Positions 13,915-23,306 of a stretch of DNA of 25,001 nucleotides are shown one piece after another. The notes under the pieces were generated by a model. It was not told the DNA's origin. It searched no databases and was given only the letters and a program-made list of their open reading frames with translations. Position 1 is the first letter of the stretch, and each line of letters opens with the position of its first letter. The translations under genes and the position numbers were made by a program. The stretch is from the NCBI GenBank assembly GCA_014728765.1, contig WJLA01000021.1, positions 1 to 25,001 of the forward strand, read 5' to 3'. Source of the stretch: Candidatus Peregrinibacteria bacterium. GTDB lineage: Bacteria; Patescibacteriota; Gracilibacteria; UBA1369.

Positions 13915-14937
13915 TTGACCAAATCGACCAAACAAATTAGAAAAATCATTATTTTATCGCTTCTAGCGGTGATTATGACACTTTTTATAAACATTATTAC
14001 TGCCTTCGGACAAAGCTTGGTGTTACCCGGAGTGGAACAATATGATAATGCAGTGGCTGATCCGGGAAATGTTCAATCTTTTGAAAGTGGATTTGCTTCT
14101 TTAATTGTGGGTGTTGTATTGAATCTAAGATATTTGGTTGGAGCCGTGGCCATAGCCGGCCTGGTTTTTGCAGGTTTTTTACTGGTAACTTCACATGGAG
14201 ATCCGGAAAAATGGAAAAATCTGAAAAATGTGATAGTTTGGAGTATAATTGGTTTGGCCTTAGCAGGATTTGCCGGTGAATTCGTCAGAATTTTTGCTGT
14301 GGGAGAATGTGCGGAGCTTGGACTTTTACCCGGCTATAACAATTCAGGATGTCAAAGAGGCGGCTTTTTGGCTGATCCCAACAGAATTATTCAAAGAACA
14401 ACGCTTTTTAATCAAACTCTGCAATATGTAATTACATTTGTCAAATATATTGTTGGAGGAGTGGCTGTGCTTGTTTTGATGCAAAATGCTTTGAAATTGG
14501 TTTCCAATGCTTCAGCCGAAGAATTGGATAAAACCAAAAAACATATCTTGATGGCTGTAATTGGATTGGTTCTGATAATTATCGCCGATCCGATCATCAA
14601 TGATGTTTTATTTAATATTGATAACACCAGATATCCTAGTGTAGATGGTCCCGAGGCGGGCATTAATGTAACGCAAGGTGTCAGAGAAATTGTTGGTTTC
14701 ACCAATTATGTTGTAACGATACTGGCTCCAATCGCTGTTCTTGTGATCATTGCGGGAGGTGTAATGTATATGACTGCGGCCGGAGATCCTGAAAAACAAG
14801 GAAAAGCAAAACGAATGATTATGCTTGCATTGGTCGGTCTAATCATTATTTATGGTGCTTTTGCAATAGTATCTACCTTTATTCAAGGGCAATTTGATAC
14901 ACGTGAGCCAACTTCTATTGAATCAACGAATCCTTAA
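13915..14937 (+). CDS. Three-module VirB2/TrbC-type pilin-like membrane protein
   Basis: The frame is open to a TTG at 13894, but the promoter would start RNA after it. I therefore prefer the TTG at 13915, which gives a signal-peptide-like N-terminus (basic TKSTKQIRK, then hydrophobic residues to ITAFGQS). Numbered from the longer frame, three copies follow of a two-helix hairpin module: a helix, a short basic loop, a second helix. The loops are HGDPEK (101-106), the degenerate NASAEE (205-210) and AGDPEK (296-301). Single copies of this module are what is annotated as T4SS pilin in Patescibacteria. Here three are fused, which suits a membrane scaffold better than a polymerising pilin. The next gene starts two bases after the stop. 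Confidence 0.82.
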   Translation: MTKSTKQIRKIIILSLLAVIMTLFINIITAFGQSLVLPGVEQYDNAVADPGNVQSFESGFASLIVGVVLNLRYLVGAVAIAGLVFAGFLLVTSHGDPEKWKNLKNVIVWSIIGLALAGFAGEFVRIFAVGECAELGLLPGYNNSGCQRGGFLADPNRIIQRTTLFNQTLQYVITFVKYIVGGVAVLVLMQNALKLVSNASAEELDKTKKHILMAVIGLVLIIIADPIINDVLFNIDNTRYPSVDGPEAGINVTQGVREIVGFTNYVVTILAPIAVLVIIAGGVMYMTAAGDPEKQGKAKRMIMLALVGLIIIYGAFAIVSTFIQGQFDTREPTSIESTNP

Positions 14938-14939
14938 AA

Positions 14940-15911
14940 ATGCTACAATTTATTATAAAAAATAAAATCCTAATTCTAACCAGCATCTTGGTCAGTATTT
15001 TGATGAGTGCACACGCACCTGCTTTTGCTCAGTCAGCCTCTGAATCAATCAGAAATATTGGAGCTGGCAGTAATTTACCAAGCTTTGATGCCGGACATGC
15101 AGATCAATCATTGCAACCTGGGGCATCAAATATCACCAGTGCAATATTTTTCACTTTGGATTTTTTGCAATATGTTCTGGGAGGAGTCGCAGTTTTAACT
15201 ATCATTGTTTCAGGTCTCAAACTGATTTTGGGTGGAAGAGAATCAGGAGAAGCATTCAGTAAAGAAAAAGAAACCATACGTTTTGCGGTAGTGGGTTTAA
15301 TTATTGTAATTGTGGCTGATCAAGTGGTTAACTTGGTTTTTTGGGGAGAAGAAGGAGAAATATATCGTTCAGGAGAGGATCTGGAAGATGCCGCTGAAAG
15401 AGGGAGTGAGATCTTAAGAGGTTTAACAGGAATTTTAAGAGTGATTATACCTTCCATTGCCGTTTTATTCATGGTTATTGCAGGATTTAGGCTTGTTACT
15501 GCCGGAGGTGACACTGAAAAAGTTAATAAAGCTAAAACACAAATGATTTGGGCTGTAGCAGGTCTTATTTTAGCGGGACTCGCTGAAATTATCGTTTTCA
15601 GAATAGTTTTCCCGGACGATGGATCAAGAATCAGTGATCCATATGAATTTAACAGATTGGTGGTCCAAATGACTAATTTCTTGTCCGGTTTTATTGCTAC
15701 CATCGCTGTAACCATGCTCATTTACGCAGGATATTTATATGTAATTTCAGTTGGAGGAGAAAACCTTGAAAAGGCAAAGAAAGTAATGATTGGCGCAATT
15801 GTGGGTTTATTGGTGTCAATGGCGGCTTTTGGTTTGGTTAACACTTTTATTAAAGTCGAACCATTAACTGATGATGTTGCAATTGAGGATGTCAATGTAG
15901 GCTCTCCATAA
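14940..15911 (+). CDS. Second three-module VirB2/TrbC-type pilin-like membrane protein
   Basis: This 323-residue paralogue of the preceding gene has a clear signal peptide (cut expected after APAFA, residue 30). It has three two-helix modules with loops GGRESGEAF (about 98-106), AGGDTEK (188-194) and VGGENLEK (271-278). Acidic stretches separate modules 1 and 2 (GEEGEIYRSGEDLEDAAERG). Only the positions around the loop and the small residues facing the helix pair are conserved between modules. The TAA-aa-ATG junction with the first gene matches the junction between the two large PKD genes downstream. The duplicated gene and triplicated module suggest a membrane assembly of several related subunits. 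Confidence 0.85.
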   Translation: MLQFIIKNKILILTSILVSILMSAHAPAFAQSASESIRNIGAGSNLPSFDAGHADQSLQPGASNITSAIFFTLDFLQYVLGGVAVLTIIVSGLKLILGGRESGEAFSKEKETIRFAVVGLIIVIVADQVVNLVFWGEEGEIYRSGEDLEDAAERGSEILRGLTGILRVIIPSIAVLFMVIAGFRLVTAGGDTEKVNKAKTQMIWAVAGLILAGLAEIIVFRIVFPDDGSRISDPYEFNRLVVQMTNFLSGFIATIAVTMLIYAGYLYVISVGGENLEKAKKVMIGAIVGLLVSMAAFGLVNTFIKVEPLTDDVAIEDVNVGSP

Positions 15912-15912
15912 A

Positions 15913-15941
15913 TTGTAATCCATTACAAATTTTGTTATAAT
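15913..15941 (+). promoter_or_regulatory. Internal promoter with a palindrome over its -35
   Basis: A perfect 16-bp palindrome, TTGTAAT-CC-ATTACAA (15913-15928), begins with the -35 TTGTAA. Seventeen bases later comes TATAAT (15936-15941), preceded by TGT, an extended -10. The palindrome has the size and position of a repressor operator. It would allow the two large PKD genes to be controlled separately from the two pilin genes upstream. Confidence 0.6.
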
Positions 15942-15966
15942 AAAAAGATAAAATAAAAATAAAACA

Positions 15967-18900
15967 ATGAAAAATTCAGGCAAAGTATGGAAAAAAATTC
16001 TACTCGGCAAGCTAGCATTAGTGGTAATGCTCAGCATTTTTAGTTTTGGCGGCGTTGCGCAAGCACAATTTGATAATCCTCCTGCGTTTGATAACGCCCC
16101 TGATAGCAATAACCCGGCTGAATACGTAGATTACTACGGACTCAGTGGAGGCGGAGTTTTGCCAAGAGCGTCAGACAGTCCTCAAACAGCCGTCAGAAAG
16201 GTTGACAGTATAGCAACATTCGGAGGAGTTTTGCCCGGTATTGAAGATGTCGGAGATGCACTGGGATTTTTGTCTGGACAAGGTGTTTCAGGAGATGATC
16301 GAGTTACGTCATTTACAGATTTCCAAGGTGAATTAGCGCCACCGGATGAAGAGGGATATGCAGAAGGTCTAACGCAAGCAACAGATGCCAGATCTTATAT
16401 TTTGAATGTAACCAACTTTGCACTGGGATTTTTAGGATTGATCGCTGTAGTTATAGTGATATATGGAGGAATAACCTATGTTATTTCAGCCGGAGACCCG
16501 GAAAAAGCAGGGAAAGGTAAAAAGGCGATTCTATTTGCGGCGATAGGTTTAATAATAGTCATGGGATCATTTGCTTTGGTCAATACTATTCTACAAGCTC
16601 CATCAGATAATGAAGGTGGAGGAGGAGCCGGTGGATCGCAAACTGCTGTGAGAGGAGTGGCCGGAAGGGAAAGATATAACTTTTTGGCAATACAAATGGA
16701 AGAAGTTATGCTGGATTTGGCATCAAGTTACGAATTTAATTTTACGGTAAAAGGAACATTGCAAAATTTAAGAGACAATTTATTAATTTCCGCACAATCC
16801 GTTCAAGATGCATGTCGTAATGTAAGCTTTGTTGGATACTGTCAAAATTGGAATAATGGAATAGAATCAGAGATACTCGGTTTTAAATCCGATCTTGATG
16901 CGGCTAATAATATTATCAATAACTTCATATCTTCTCCTCAAGCCAATTCAGTGATGATTGATCAGATGAACAAATTGGTGACTGATCTCAATGAAGCATA
17001 TAGACAAGCATACAACAGCGCTGTCCAAACAGCTCGTAGTACCGAATGTGACAACACATTGGGCATCTTAACATGTGAACCTTCAGAAGCTAGATCTATT
17101 CTGGATGAATTTAACAGCATCTCCTCCGGAATTGAAAAAAGCTTTAATGAGGTGAATATTTTACTTTCATTTCAATCTGATTTAAGTAGTACTACGAATC
17201 AAGTGGCTGAAATTAAAGAAAATGTAACTGACGAAGAATCCGGTGTTGTTTTGGCGAGAGAAGAATTTACGACCATAGAATCAGGTCTTCAAAGTGTTAA
17301 TACAGCATCCAGTACGGAATTGGTGATAGGAAAAGCAATTAACAAAGCAACTTTTAACGCACTGACAAATGTTTTGGCTGCTATGAATGAAGTTGCTCAA
17401 TTACTAAGACAATTAGAGTTTGTCGATGTGGTTTTAACAGCCGATACAAGACAAGGAAACGCACCACTGGCTGTAAATTTTTCCACTGTGGGTTCATCCG
17501 ATCCATCAGGTCTAACAATAACCGACATTAGGATTCAATGGGATTTAAATGGAGACGGAGATTTTAATTCTCAAATTCAAGATAATGATAGATATTTAGA
17601 GTGTAATGAAGAAGGAAATGCCACAGCAAGTTGTATTTTTAGAGAAGCGGGAACTTATCGTGTCAGAGTTAAAATTCTACCGGATCCGGAATCAAACGAA
17701 TTTATTGCTCCGGGTTTTGCATTCATAGACATTAAAGTTAATCCACCCGCTACTAAAATAAATTTAAAAGCAACTACGTTTAATGCAGAAGACTATGTGA
17801 TTCAATATGAAGGTGATAGTGATTTTCCTACAAAAAACAAATCCAGTTTATATGTCACATTGCCGGAAGCGCAATCTGGAATAACATTTGATGCTTCTGA
17901 AACTGTGACAAGAGGAGGTAACCCGATTGAAGGACAAGCAAATACGATTGTTGAATGGAATTTTGGTGTGCCTTCACCTAATAATGACCTTAAAGAAGCT
18001 GCAACGGTTGACGGGTCATTAAGGAAAGTACAATCATATAGTGAAAGAGGTAGTTATCTTGTCAGGTTAAACATTACTGACAATAATAATGTTACTGATT
18101 CTAAAATATTCAATGTGGTCGTTTCTGATTTAGCTCCACGAATAACCAATCCATCAACAAGTACCAAAGTAGGTGAACCGGTTAGATTTGATGGATCAAA
18201 GTCCTCAAGTAGTGGACAGGCTTCTCCTCAATTTGTTTGGACAATTAACAAAATTGAAAGAACAGGATTACTTAACTTGATAAATAAAGCGATTGCTCAA
18301 TCAGTTATGACTTTTGACGCCAGTGGAACTGCAGATACAGAAATTTACACTTGTAAAAAAGTGGATGGCAGTATGGAGATTATTGAGTGTAGCTTTAAAG
18401 AAGCGGGCGACTATATGGTGAGCCTTGCCTTGGAAACGGAAGATGGAACAAGTTCACCAATTGAGACTACAACAATAAGAGTTAGCTCTAATGAACCTGT
18501 TCCGGGATTTATCTCTAAACAAGTGGATAAATCAATTCCAGCAGTTTATACTTTAGATGCCAGAGGTCTAAGCTATGATCCTGATCATCCTGCTGACAAA
18601 GAAAAATTGGAATACAGTTGGGACATCAATACTGCTAATTGTGTTTATTTAGATGTTTCACCGACAAGTTCAGGTGTTTATGAGACAGATGCAATTAGAA
18701 AGGCTGCAACACAGCAAGAATCAGCTCAATTGAATTGTGATGAATTGAAAGTTTTTGAAAATGAAAATAGTGCTCCTGTGGTTAAATTCACAGATAAAGG
18801 TACATATAACGTTAGATTGCAAGTCAGATCTGCCGACGATCAATTTAGTGTTTCGGAAGTCACCGAACAAACCATAAATGTTCCAAAAGTGTTGTCGGTT

Positions 18901-20679
18901 TTCTGGGGAAATATGAAGCCAACAGCTATTCTTTCAGTGCCAAATGATCAAGGTGGAGATGATCAGGATCCTGATCAAGTTAACCCTGATCCATTCGCGG
19001 AAGTGGAATTTCTTTTCGCCAGCCCGCAAGCGGTAAGTTGGGAAATGGACTTTGGAGACGGAGACATACAAGCGGGGGAATTTGATCCGAATCTGTCTGA
19101 GCAATCAGTGACACACAATTATTATCAAACCGGAAAATATGAAGTTTCATTGACTGTCTATGACGCTGACGATGTTGAAAACACAATTAATAGAAATGTT
19201 TTCATTGGTGACGCAGACTCTCCCATTGCCGTAATTGGAGCAAGTGTTAACAGTGTTCCAGTGGAACCTACAACGGTTTTGGAAGGCACATCCTGTGAAG
19301 TTGATAATGCTATTTTGGTCACCAAGTCTGATAATGTGGTATTTAATTCAGAAAGATCGGTTAATACTGATGGAACAGGAAGAAGAATGCGTTATTCTTG
19401 GAATATTAACAATGGAGAAAAAAGAGGTACTCAAAATGTTATATCTCATCAATTCAGAGACATCACAGAATGTGGAGAAAGTATTCCGGTAACATTGACT
19501 GCCACCAACGAAAGAGATGTCACACAAAAAGGTGAAGATAGTGTGAACGTTGTGGTTCAAGGACTACCTCCCGTAATCAGAGGAATAACCGCAATAGCTG
19601 ATGACTCAAATAACTTTGTTACCCCGGTAAGAGTGAATGTCGAAGCTATTGGCGCTGAAGATGAGGACGGCAGAATAACACAATATAGATGGTGGTATTA
19701 TCAAGAAAACAGACCTGAAGAAAGATTGGGTGTACAAATTACCACTACACCCAGAGCAAGTATGGTAATTGGAACCAATGGTGACGAAGGAGACGAAATC
19801 ACTTATGGTTTTGGTGTTGAAGTAACTGATGACAATAATAATATATCAACAACAGATACTAATGCCAATGAAGATGATTTTAACATTTTGGAAAATGTAA
19901 CTTCTCCTACAATAGAAGTAATCAATGGTCCGAATAAACCGCCAATCGCAAGTTTTACGGTTGACAGAACCAATGTTTTCACCGGAGAGCCGGTAAATTT
20001 TGTATCATCATCCAGTGATCCTGACGAAGATGGAGGGATAACTGAATACATTTGGGATTTTGGGGATGGAAATTTTGGAGAAAATAGAGCAAATGTTACT
20101 CATGTATATGATCGGGCAAACAGTGAAGGTTATATTGCCAAGTTAACTGTTAGAGATGAAGGTGGAAGTGAAGCGACCGCGCCTAGTATAAGAATCTATG
20201 TTGACGGTATTGCCGAACCTCCAACCGCAGCCTTCACTTCAGATCAAACTAAAGGACAAACACAAGTTAGACTGACGGATAATTCATCTGCCGATGAGGC
20301 AAATGGAGCCGGTATTGAATCAAGAGCTTGGGATTGTAATGTTAATAAAGATGCGGATGGAGATGGATTTAAAGACAATGATGTGGAAGGAACAGGAAAT
20401 TCAATTGAATGTGAATACGAAGATTTTGGAATATATAGAGCAAGACTGACAGTTACCGATGATCTGGGACAAACGGATTTCGTAACTAATTTCATTAATT
20501 TAAGAGCTCCCGAACCACCACCTGCTCCAGCAACAACAAATGATGACCTGGGAGCAAATATTTACAAAGCTTCAAATAAAGTAGACCTTGGACTACTGCT
20601 TGCGAGTATCGGAGCATATGGTATACTACTAATAATTTCCAGGAAGGGAAAAAAACAAACAGCAAAGTCTAAAGAATAA
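15967..20679 (+). CDS. Giant surface protein: pilin module, helical region, about nine PKD-like domains, C-terminal anchor
   Basis: A 1570-residue protein with a signal peptide (to about residue 33, AQA-Q). One VirB2-type two-helix module follows (about 145-210) with the loop SAGDPEK (174-180). After a Gly-rich linker, residues 235-480 are helical and coiled-coil-like. Then come about nine PKD-like domains recognised by a W-[DN]-[FLI] core near residues 524, 662, 756, 883, 1024, 1143, 1241, 1362 and 1454. Only those near 1024 and 1362 have the classical FGDG. The C-terminus has a membrane helix (about 1537-1558) and a basic tail ending GKKQTAKSKE. With membrane segments at both ends, the PKD stalk would loop out from the cell. 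Its own promoter lies at 15913-15941. Confidence 0.85.
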   Translation: MKNSGKVWKKILLGKLALVVMLSIFSFGGVAQAQFDNPPAFDNAPDSNNPAEYVDYYGLSGGGVLPRASDSPQTAVRKVDSIATFGGVLPGIEDVGDALGFLSGQGVSGDDRVTSFTDFQGELAPPDEEGYAEGLTQATDARSYILNVTNFALGFLGLIAVVIVIYGGITYVISAGDPEKAGKGKKAILFAAIGLIIVMGSFALVNTILQAPSDNEGGGGAGGSQTAVRGVAGRERYNFLAIQMEEVMLDLASSYEFNFTVKGTLQNLRDNLLISAQSVQDACRNVSFVGYCQNWNNGIESEILGFKSDLDAANNIINNFISSPQANSVMIDQMNKLVTDLNEAYRQAYNSAVQTARSTECDNTLGILTCEPSEARSILDEFNSISSGIEKSFNEVNILLSFQSDLSSTTNQVAEIKENVTDEESGVVLAREEFTTIESGLQSVNTASSTELVIGKAINKATFNALTNVLAAMNEVAQLLRQLEFVDVVLTADTRQGNAPLAVNFSTVGSSDPSGLTITDIRIQWDLNGDGDFNSQIQDNDRYLECNEEGNATASCIFREAGTYRVRVKILPDPESNEFIAPGFAFIDIKVNPPATKINLKATTFNAEDYVIQYEGDSDFPTKNKSSLYVTLPEAQSGITFDASETVTRGGNPIEGQANTIVEWNFGVPSPNNDLKEAATVDGSLRKVQSYSERGSYLVRLNITDNNNVTDSKIFNVVVSDLAPRITNPSTSTKVGEPVRFDGSKSSSSGQASPQFVWTINKIERTGLLNLINKAIAQSVMTFDASGTADTEIYTCKKVDGSMEIIECSFKEAGDYMVSLALETEDGTSSPIETTTIRVSSNEPVPGFISKQVDKSIPAVYTLDARGLSYDPDHPADKEKLEYSWDINTANCVYLDVSPTSSGVYETDAIRKAATQQESAQLNCDELKVFENENSAPVVKFTDKGTYNVRLQVRSADDQFSVSEVTEQTINVPKVLSVFWGNMKPTAILSVPNDQGGDDQDPDQVNPDPFAEVEFLFASPQAVSWEMDFGDGDIQAGEFDPNLSEQSVTHNYYQTGKYEVSLTVYDADDVENTINRNVFIGDADSPIAVIGASVNSVPVEPTTVLEGTSCEVDNAILVTKSDNVVFNSERSVNTDGTGRRMRYSWNINNGEKRGTQNVISHQFRDITECGESIPVTLTATNERDVTQKGEDSVNVVVQGLPPVIRGITAIADDSNNFVTPVRVNVEAIGAEDEDGRITQYRWWYYQENRPEERLGVQITTTPRASMVIGTNGDEGDEITYGFGVEVTDDNNNISTTDTNANEDDFNILENVTSPTIEVINGPNKPPIASFTVDRTNVFTGEPVNFVSSSSDPDEDGGITEYIWDFGDGNFGENRANVTHVYDRANSEGYIAKLTVRDEGGSEATAPSIRIYVDGIAEPPTAAFTSDQTKGQTQVRLTDNSSADEANGAGIESRAWDCNVNKDADGDGFKDNDVEGTGNSIECEYEDFGIYRARLTVTDDLGQTDFVTNFINLRAPEPPPAPATTNDDLGANIYKASNKVDLGLLLASIGAYGILLIISRKGKKQTAKSKE

Positions 20680-20681
20680 AA

Positions 20682-23177
20682 ATGCAAACAAATCAACCAA
20701 ATATGCCAGGTAACAATCAACCTGATAATAGACAATCTCAGCCGCAGACACAACCGCCTGAGCCACAAATGCAAAATCAGCCAAGTTCGCAGGATCCGAT
20801 CAGCCAGGTTGCTTCAGGCAGTGATAATCAAAATATCCAACAACAAATTTCTAATTCCTCCTCTCAAGAAGGAACAAATCAAGCCGCTCCTTTAAATCGA
20901 ACAGTCCAAAACAATGCTGATGCTCAGTCCCAGCAACAACCACAACAAGCTCAGGTTCAAACGCAAAATCAACAGCCTGCTAATCAACAAGCGCAGCCAC
21001 AACCAGCTCAGGCTCAAGCGCAAAATCAGCAGCCCAATCAACAAAATCAAGGTCAAGTTCAATCTGGCCAGAGCAATAAGCCTGGGCAGTTAGGGGCTAA
21101 TGCTCAACAGCAAAGACGTGGAGCTCCCAATAGAAGAAAGCCTTCTGACCCTAAAAAACTGGTATTTGGATGTCTTGGCTTTATTGTTTTTGCTTTAATT
21201 CTGTTTATTGCTTTTGTATTGATTTTTGTTTCTCAAACTTCAGCGGGCGATAACAGCTTGGCACTTTTGCTTGGAGCTGATCCAGCTGAGTTTACCAATT
21301 CTTTGATAACTCTAACCAATGTTATTCTTGGTGGAATTACTATTATAATATTTTTAACAACTGTAATTTTCGGATTCAGTGCCGCCATGGCTCCAAAAGC
21401 TGATAAAATCAAAAGAACGCAAAATATCAAAAAAGCGGCTATTTCATTTGGAGTCTTTATTATTATGCTGACTGTTTGGGTGATGGTTAACTTGTATTTG
21501 CAAGGTAAAGAAATCAGAGTTCAAAGGGATAACACCTTAAATGCGGAAATTATCACTGAGCCTGAAGATACTTTGCAGCAAACAGCACCTTTTGAGGTGG
21601 TTTTTGATTCAGCGGGAATCAGAGCCAATACTCCGTCAAATTATGAAATTTTGACCTATGAATGGGACTTTGGTGATGGTGAAACTTCCACAGTACCAAA
21701 AGTTACTCATACATTTAATGATATTGGTCGGTATACTGTAACTTTAGACGTTACTGCCAGAGAAACATCTTCCGGCGAAGAAAGCACGCAAACTTTCACT
21801 AAAGATGTAACTATTGCCAATGTGGCTGTTGATGCTTCTTTTACCGCCGATCCGCCATCGGGTCCGGCTCCATTGACAGTCAACTTTGATGGATCTGAAT
21901 CTAGCTCACCCGCCGGAAACATTGTTAGATATGATTGGGATTTTTCAGGAACCAACACTTTCAGAGATGCTGAAGGAGCTACAGCTGAATATACTTTTGA
22001 AAGAGAAGGGGAATATGAGGTATCGCTTCGTGTCACAGATAACACCGGACAATCCGATATCGAAACCATGACAATTGAAGTTCAAGGAGAAAATGCTCCA
22101 CAAGCCGTGATTAATATTCCGACTGAAACCGGTGAATATTATGTTAATGAATCTATAACATTTCAAGGACAAGATTCCACATCTCCCAATGGAGCAATTG
22201 AGTCTTATGCTTGGAATTTCGGTGATGGCAGTCAAAATGCCAACACCAGAACAGCCACTCATACCTATGAGGAAATTGGAACTTATGAAGTTGCTTTGAC
22301 TGTAACCGATGAAGAAGGAGTTAGCTCCACTTCATATGAAACAATTGAGATAGAAACGAAAGAAGGTGCTCCGAGAGCAATCATTGATTCAACACCTGCC
22401 AGAGAGGGTGAAGAAACCGGCATTACCGGGACTGTGCCTTTTGAAGTCTCATTCAGTGGTGCATCCAGTACTGATCCTGATAATAATATAGTTGAATATC
22501 AATGGGATTTTGATGGAGACGGAACCTTTGATGCCAATGGAGAAACTGTAAAATATATTTATCAAAACCCCGGCGTTTATAATGCTTCCTTGAATGTTAC
22601 CGACGCTGCCGGAAATGAATCCGGTGCCGTAATGGTTGTCAATGTCAATCAACAGGGGGTTACAGCCAGAATTGATGCGGACAATGTGGAAGGTAGCGCT
22701 CCGTTAACCGTCACATTTGATGCCAGTGGATCAACCGCTCCCGGATCAAGAATTGTCAGTTATGAATGGAATTTTGGAGACGGATCGCCAAGAAAAATCG
22801 GCACATCTCAAATCACTTATAAATATGAAAGTATTGGGAATTTTACACCGACAGTTACCGTTAGAACCGCAGATGGAAAATCTGATAGCGCTGAAATGGT
22901 CATTAATGTCAGACCTGTTGATTTAACAGCTTGCTTTGATGCTAGCACCGATAGTGGATATGCTCCGCTCACGGTTGCTTTTGATCCAAGATGTAGTCAG
23001 GGGCCCGTGACAATTTATCGTTGGGATTTCGGAGATGGGGACACTTCTAGAGACAGAAGACCTTCACACACTTTTGAAAATCCGGGCAGCTATCAAGTAA
23101 CTTTGGAAGTTACAGATAATCAAAATATTATCGACACCTTCACTAAAGATATATTAGTATTGGGTGACATTGAATAA
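20682..23177 (+). CDS. Surface protein with Gln-rich N-terminus, three membrane helices and six PKD domains
   Basis: This 831-residue protein starts two bases after the giant PKD gene. Residues 1-140 are low-complexity (Gln, Asn, Pro, Ala) with no signal peptide, ending in a basic patch (RRGAPNRRKPSDPKK). Three membrane helices follow at about 160-186, 207-236 and 252-275; the last two, joined by a basic loop (APKADKIKRTQNIKK), resemble the pilin-type hairpin. Six PKD domains have cores at about 326, 417, 509, 606, 694 and 779, most with WDFGDG or WNFGDG and THTF/THTY. The likely topology is a cytoplasmic Gln-rich tail and an extracellular PKD stalk. It could link the surface apparatus to something inside the cell. 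Confidence 0.87.
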   Translation: MQTNQPNMPGNNQPDNRQSQPQTQPPEPQMQNQPSSQDPISQVASGSDNQNIQQQISNSSSQEGTNQAAPLNRTVQNNADAQSQQQPQQAQVQTQNQQPANQQAQPQPAQAQAQNQQPNQQNQGQVQSGQSNKPGQLGANAQQQRRGAPNRRKPSDPKKLVFGCLGFIVFALILFIAFVLIFVSQTSAGDNSLALLLGADPAEFTNSLITLTNVILGGITIIIFLTTVIFGFSAAMAPKADKIKRTQNIKKAAISFGVFIIMLTVWVMVNLYLQGKEIRVQRDNTLNAEIITEPEDTLQQTAPFEVVFDSAGIRANTPSNYEILTYEWDFGDGETSTVPKVTHTFNDIGRYTVTLDVTARETSSGEESTQTFTKDVTIANVAVDASFTADPPSGPAPLTVNFDGSESSSPAGNIVRYDWDFSGTNTFRDAEGATAEYTFEREGEYEVSLRVTDNTGQSDIETMTIEVQGENAPQAVINIPTETGEYYVNESITFQGQDSTSPNGAIESYAWNFGDGSQNANTRTATHTYEEIGTYEVALTVTDEEGVSSTSYETIEIETKEGAPRAIIDSTPAREGEETGITGTVPFEVSFSGASSTDPDNNIVEYQWDFDGDGTFDANGETVKYIYQNPGVYNASLNVTDAAGNESGAVMVVNVNQQGVTARIDADNVEGSAPLTVTFDASGSTAPGSRIVSYEWNFGDGSPRKIGTSQITYKYESIGNFTPTVTVRTADGKSDSAEMVINVRPVDLTACFDASTDSGYAPLTVAFDPRCSQGPVTIYRWDFGDGDTSRDRRPSHTFENPGSYQVTLEVTDNQNIIDTFTKDILVLGDIE

Positions 23178-23184
23178 TTAAATT

Positions 23185-23292
23185 ATGAAAAAGAAGACCA
23201 GAACAATCATCGCAAAAGTTTTCGCAGCCATTATTGTTGTTGTAATGATAGTTTCAGTTTTGATGCCTGCGCTATCAATTTTTGCCACTTAA
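23185..23292 (+). CDS. 35-residue membrane peptide at the end of the pilin-PKD operon
   Basis: An ATG 7 bases after the preceding stop opens a 35-residue frame. It has a basic start (MKKKTRTIIAK), a single hydrophobic helix (about residues 12-33, rich in Ile, Val and Met) and a short ALSIFAT end. Base composition and codons match the neighbours, and the charge and hydrophobicity pattern is what is expected of a real small membrane protein or a precursor with a signal peptide. No terminator lies between it and the convergent gene at 23307. Confidence 0.6.
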   Translation: MKKKTRTIIAKVFAAIIVVVMIVSVLMPALSIFAT

Positions 23293-23306
23293 TCAATCCA
23301 ATCAAT

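Noticed and set aside
13863..23292. Complete type IV secretion or conjugation locus
   Set aside because: Only pilin-like modules are present; no VirB4/VirD4 ATPase, VirB6 channel or relaxase is encoded in the window.
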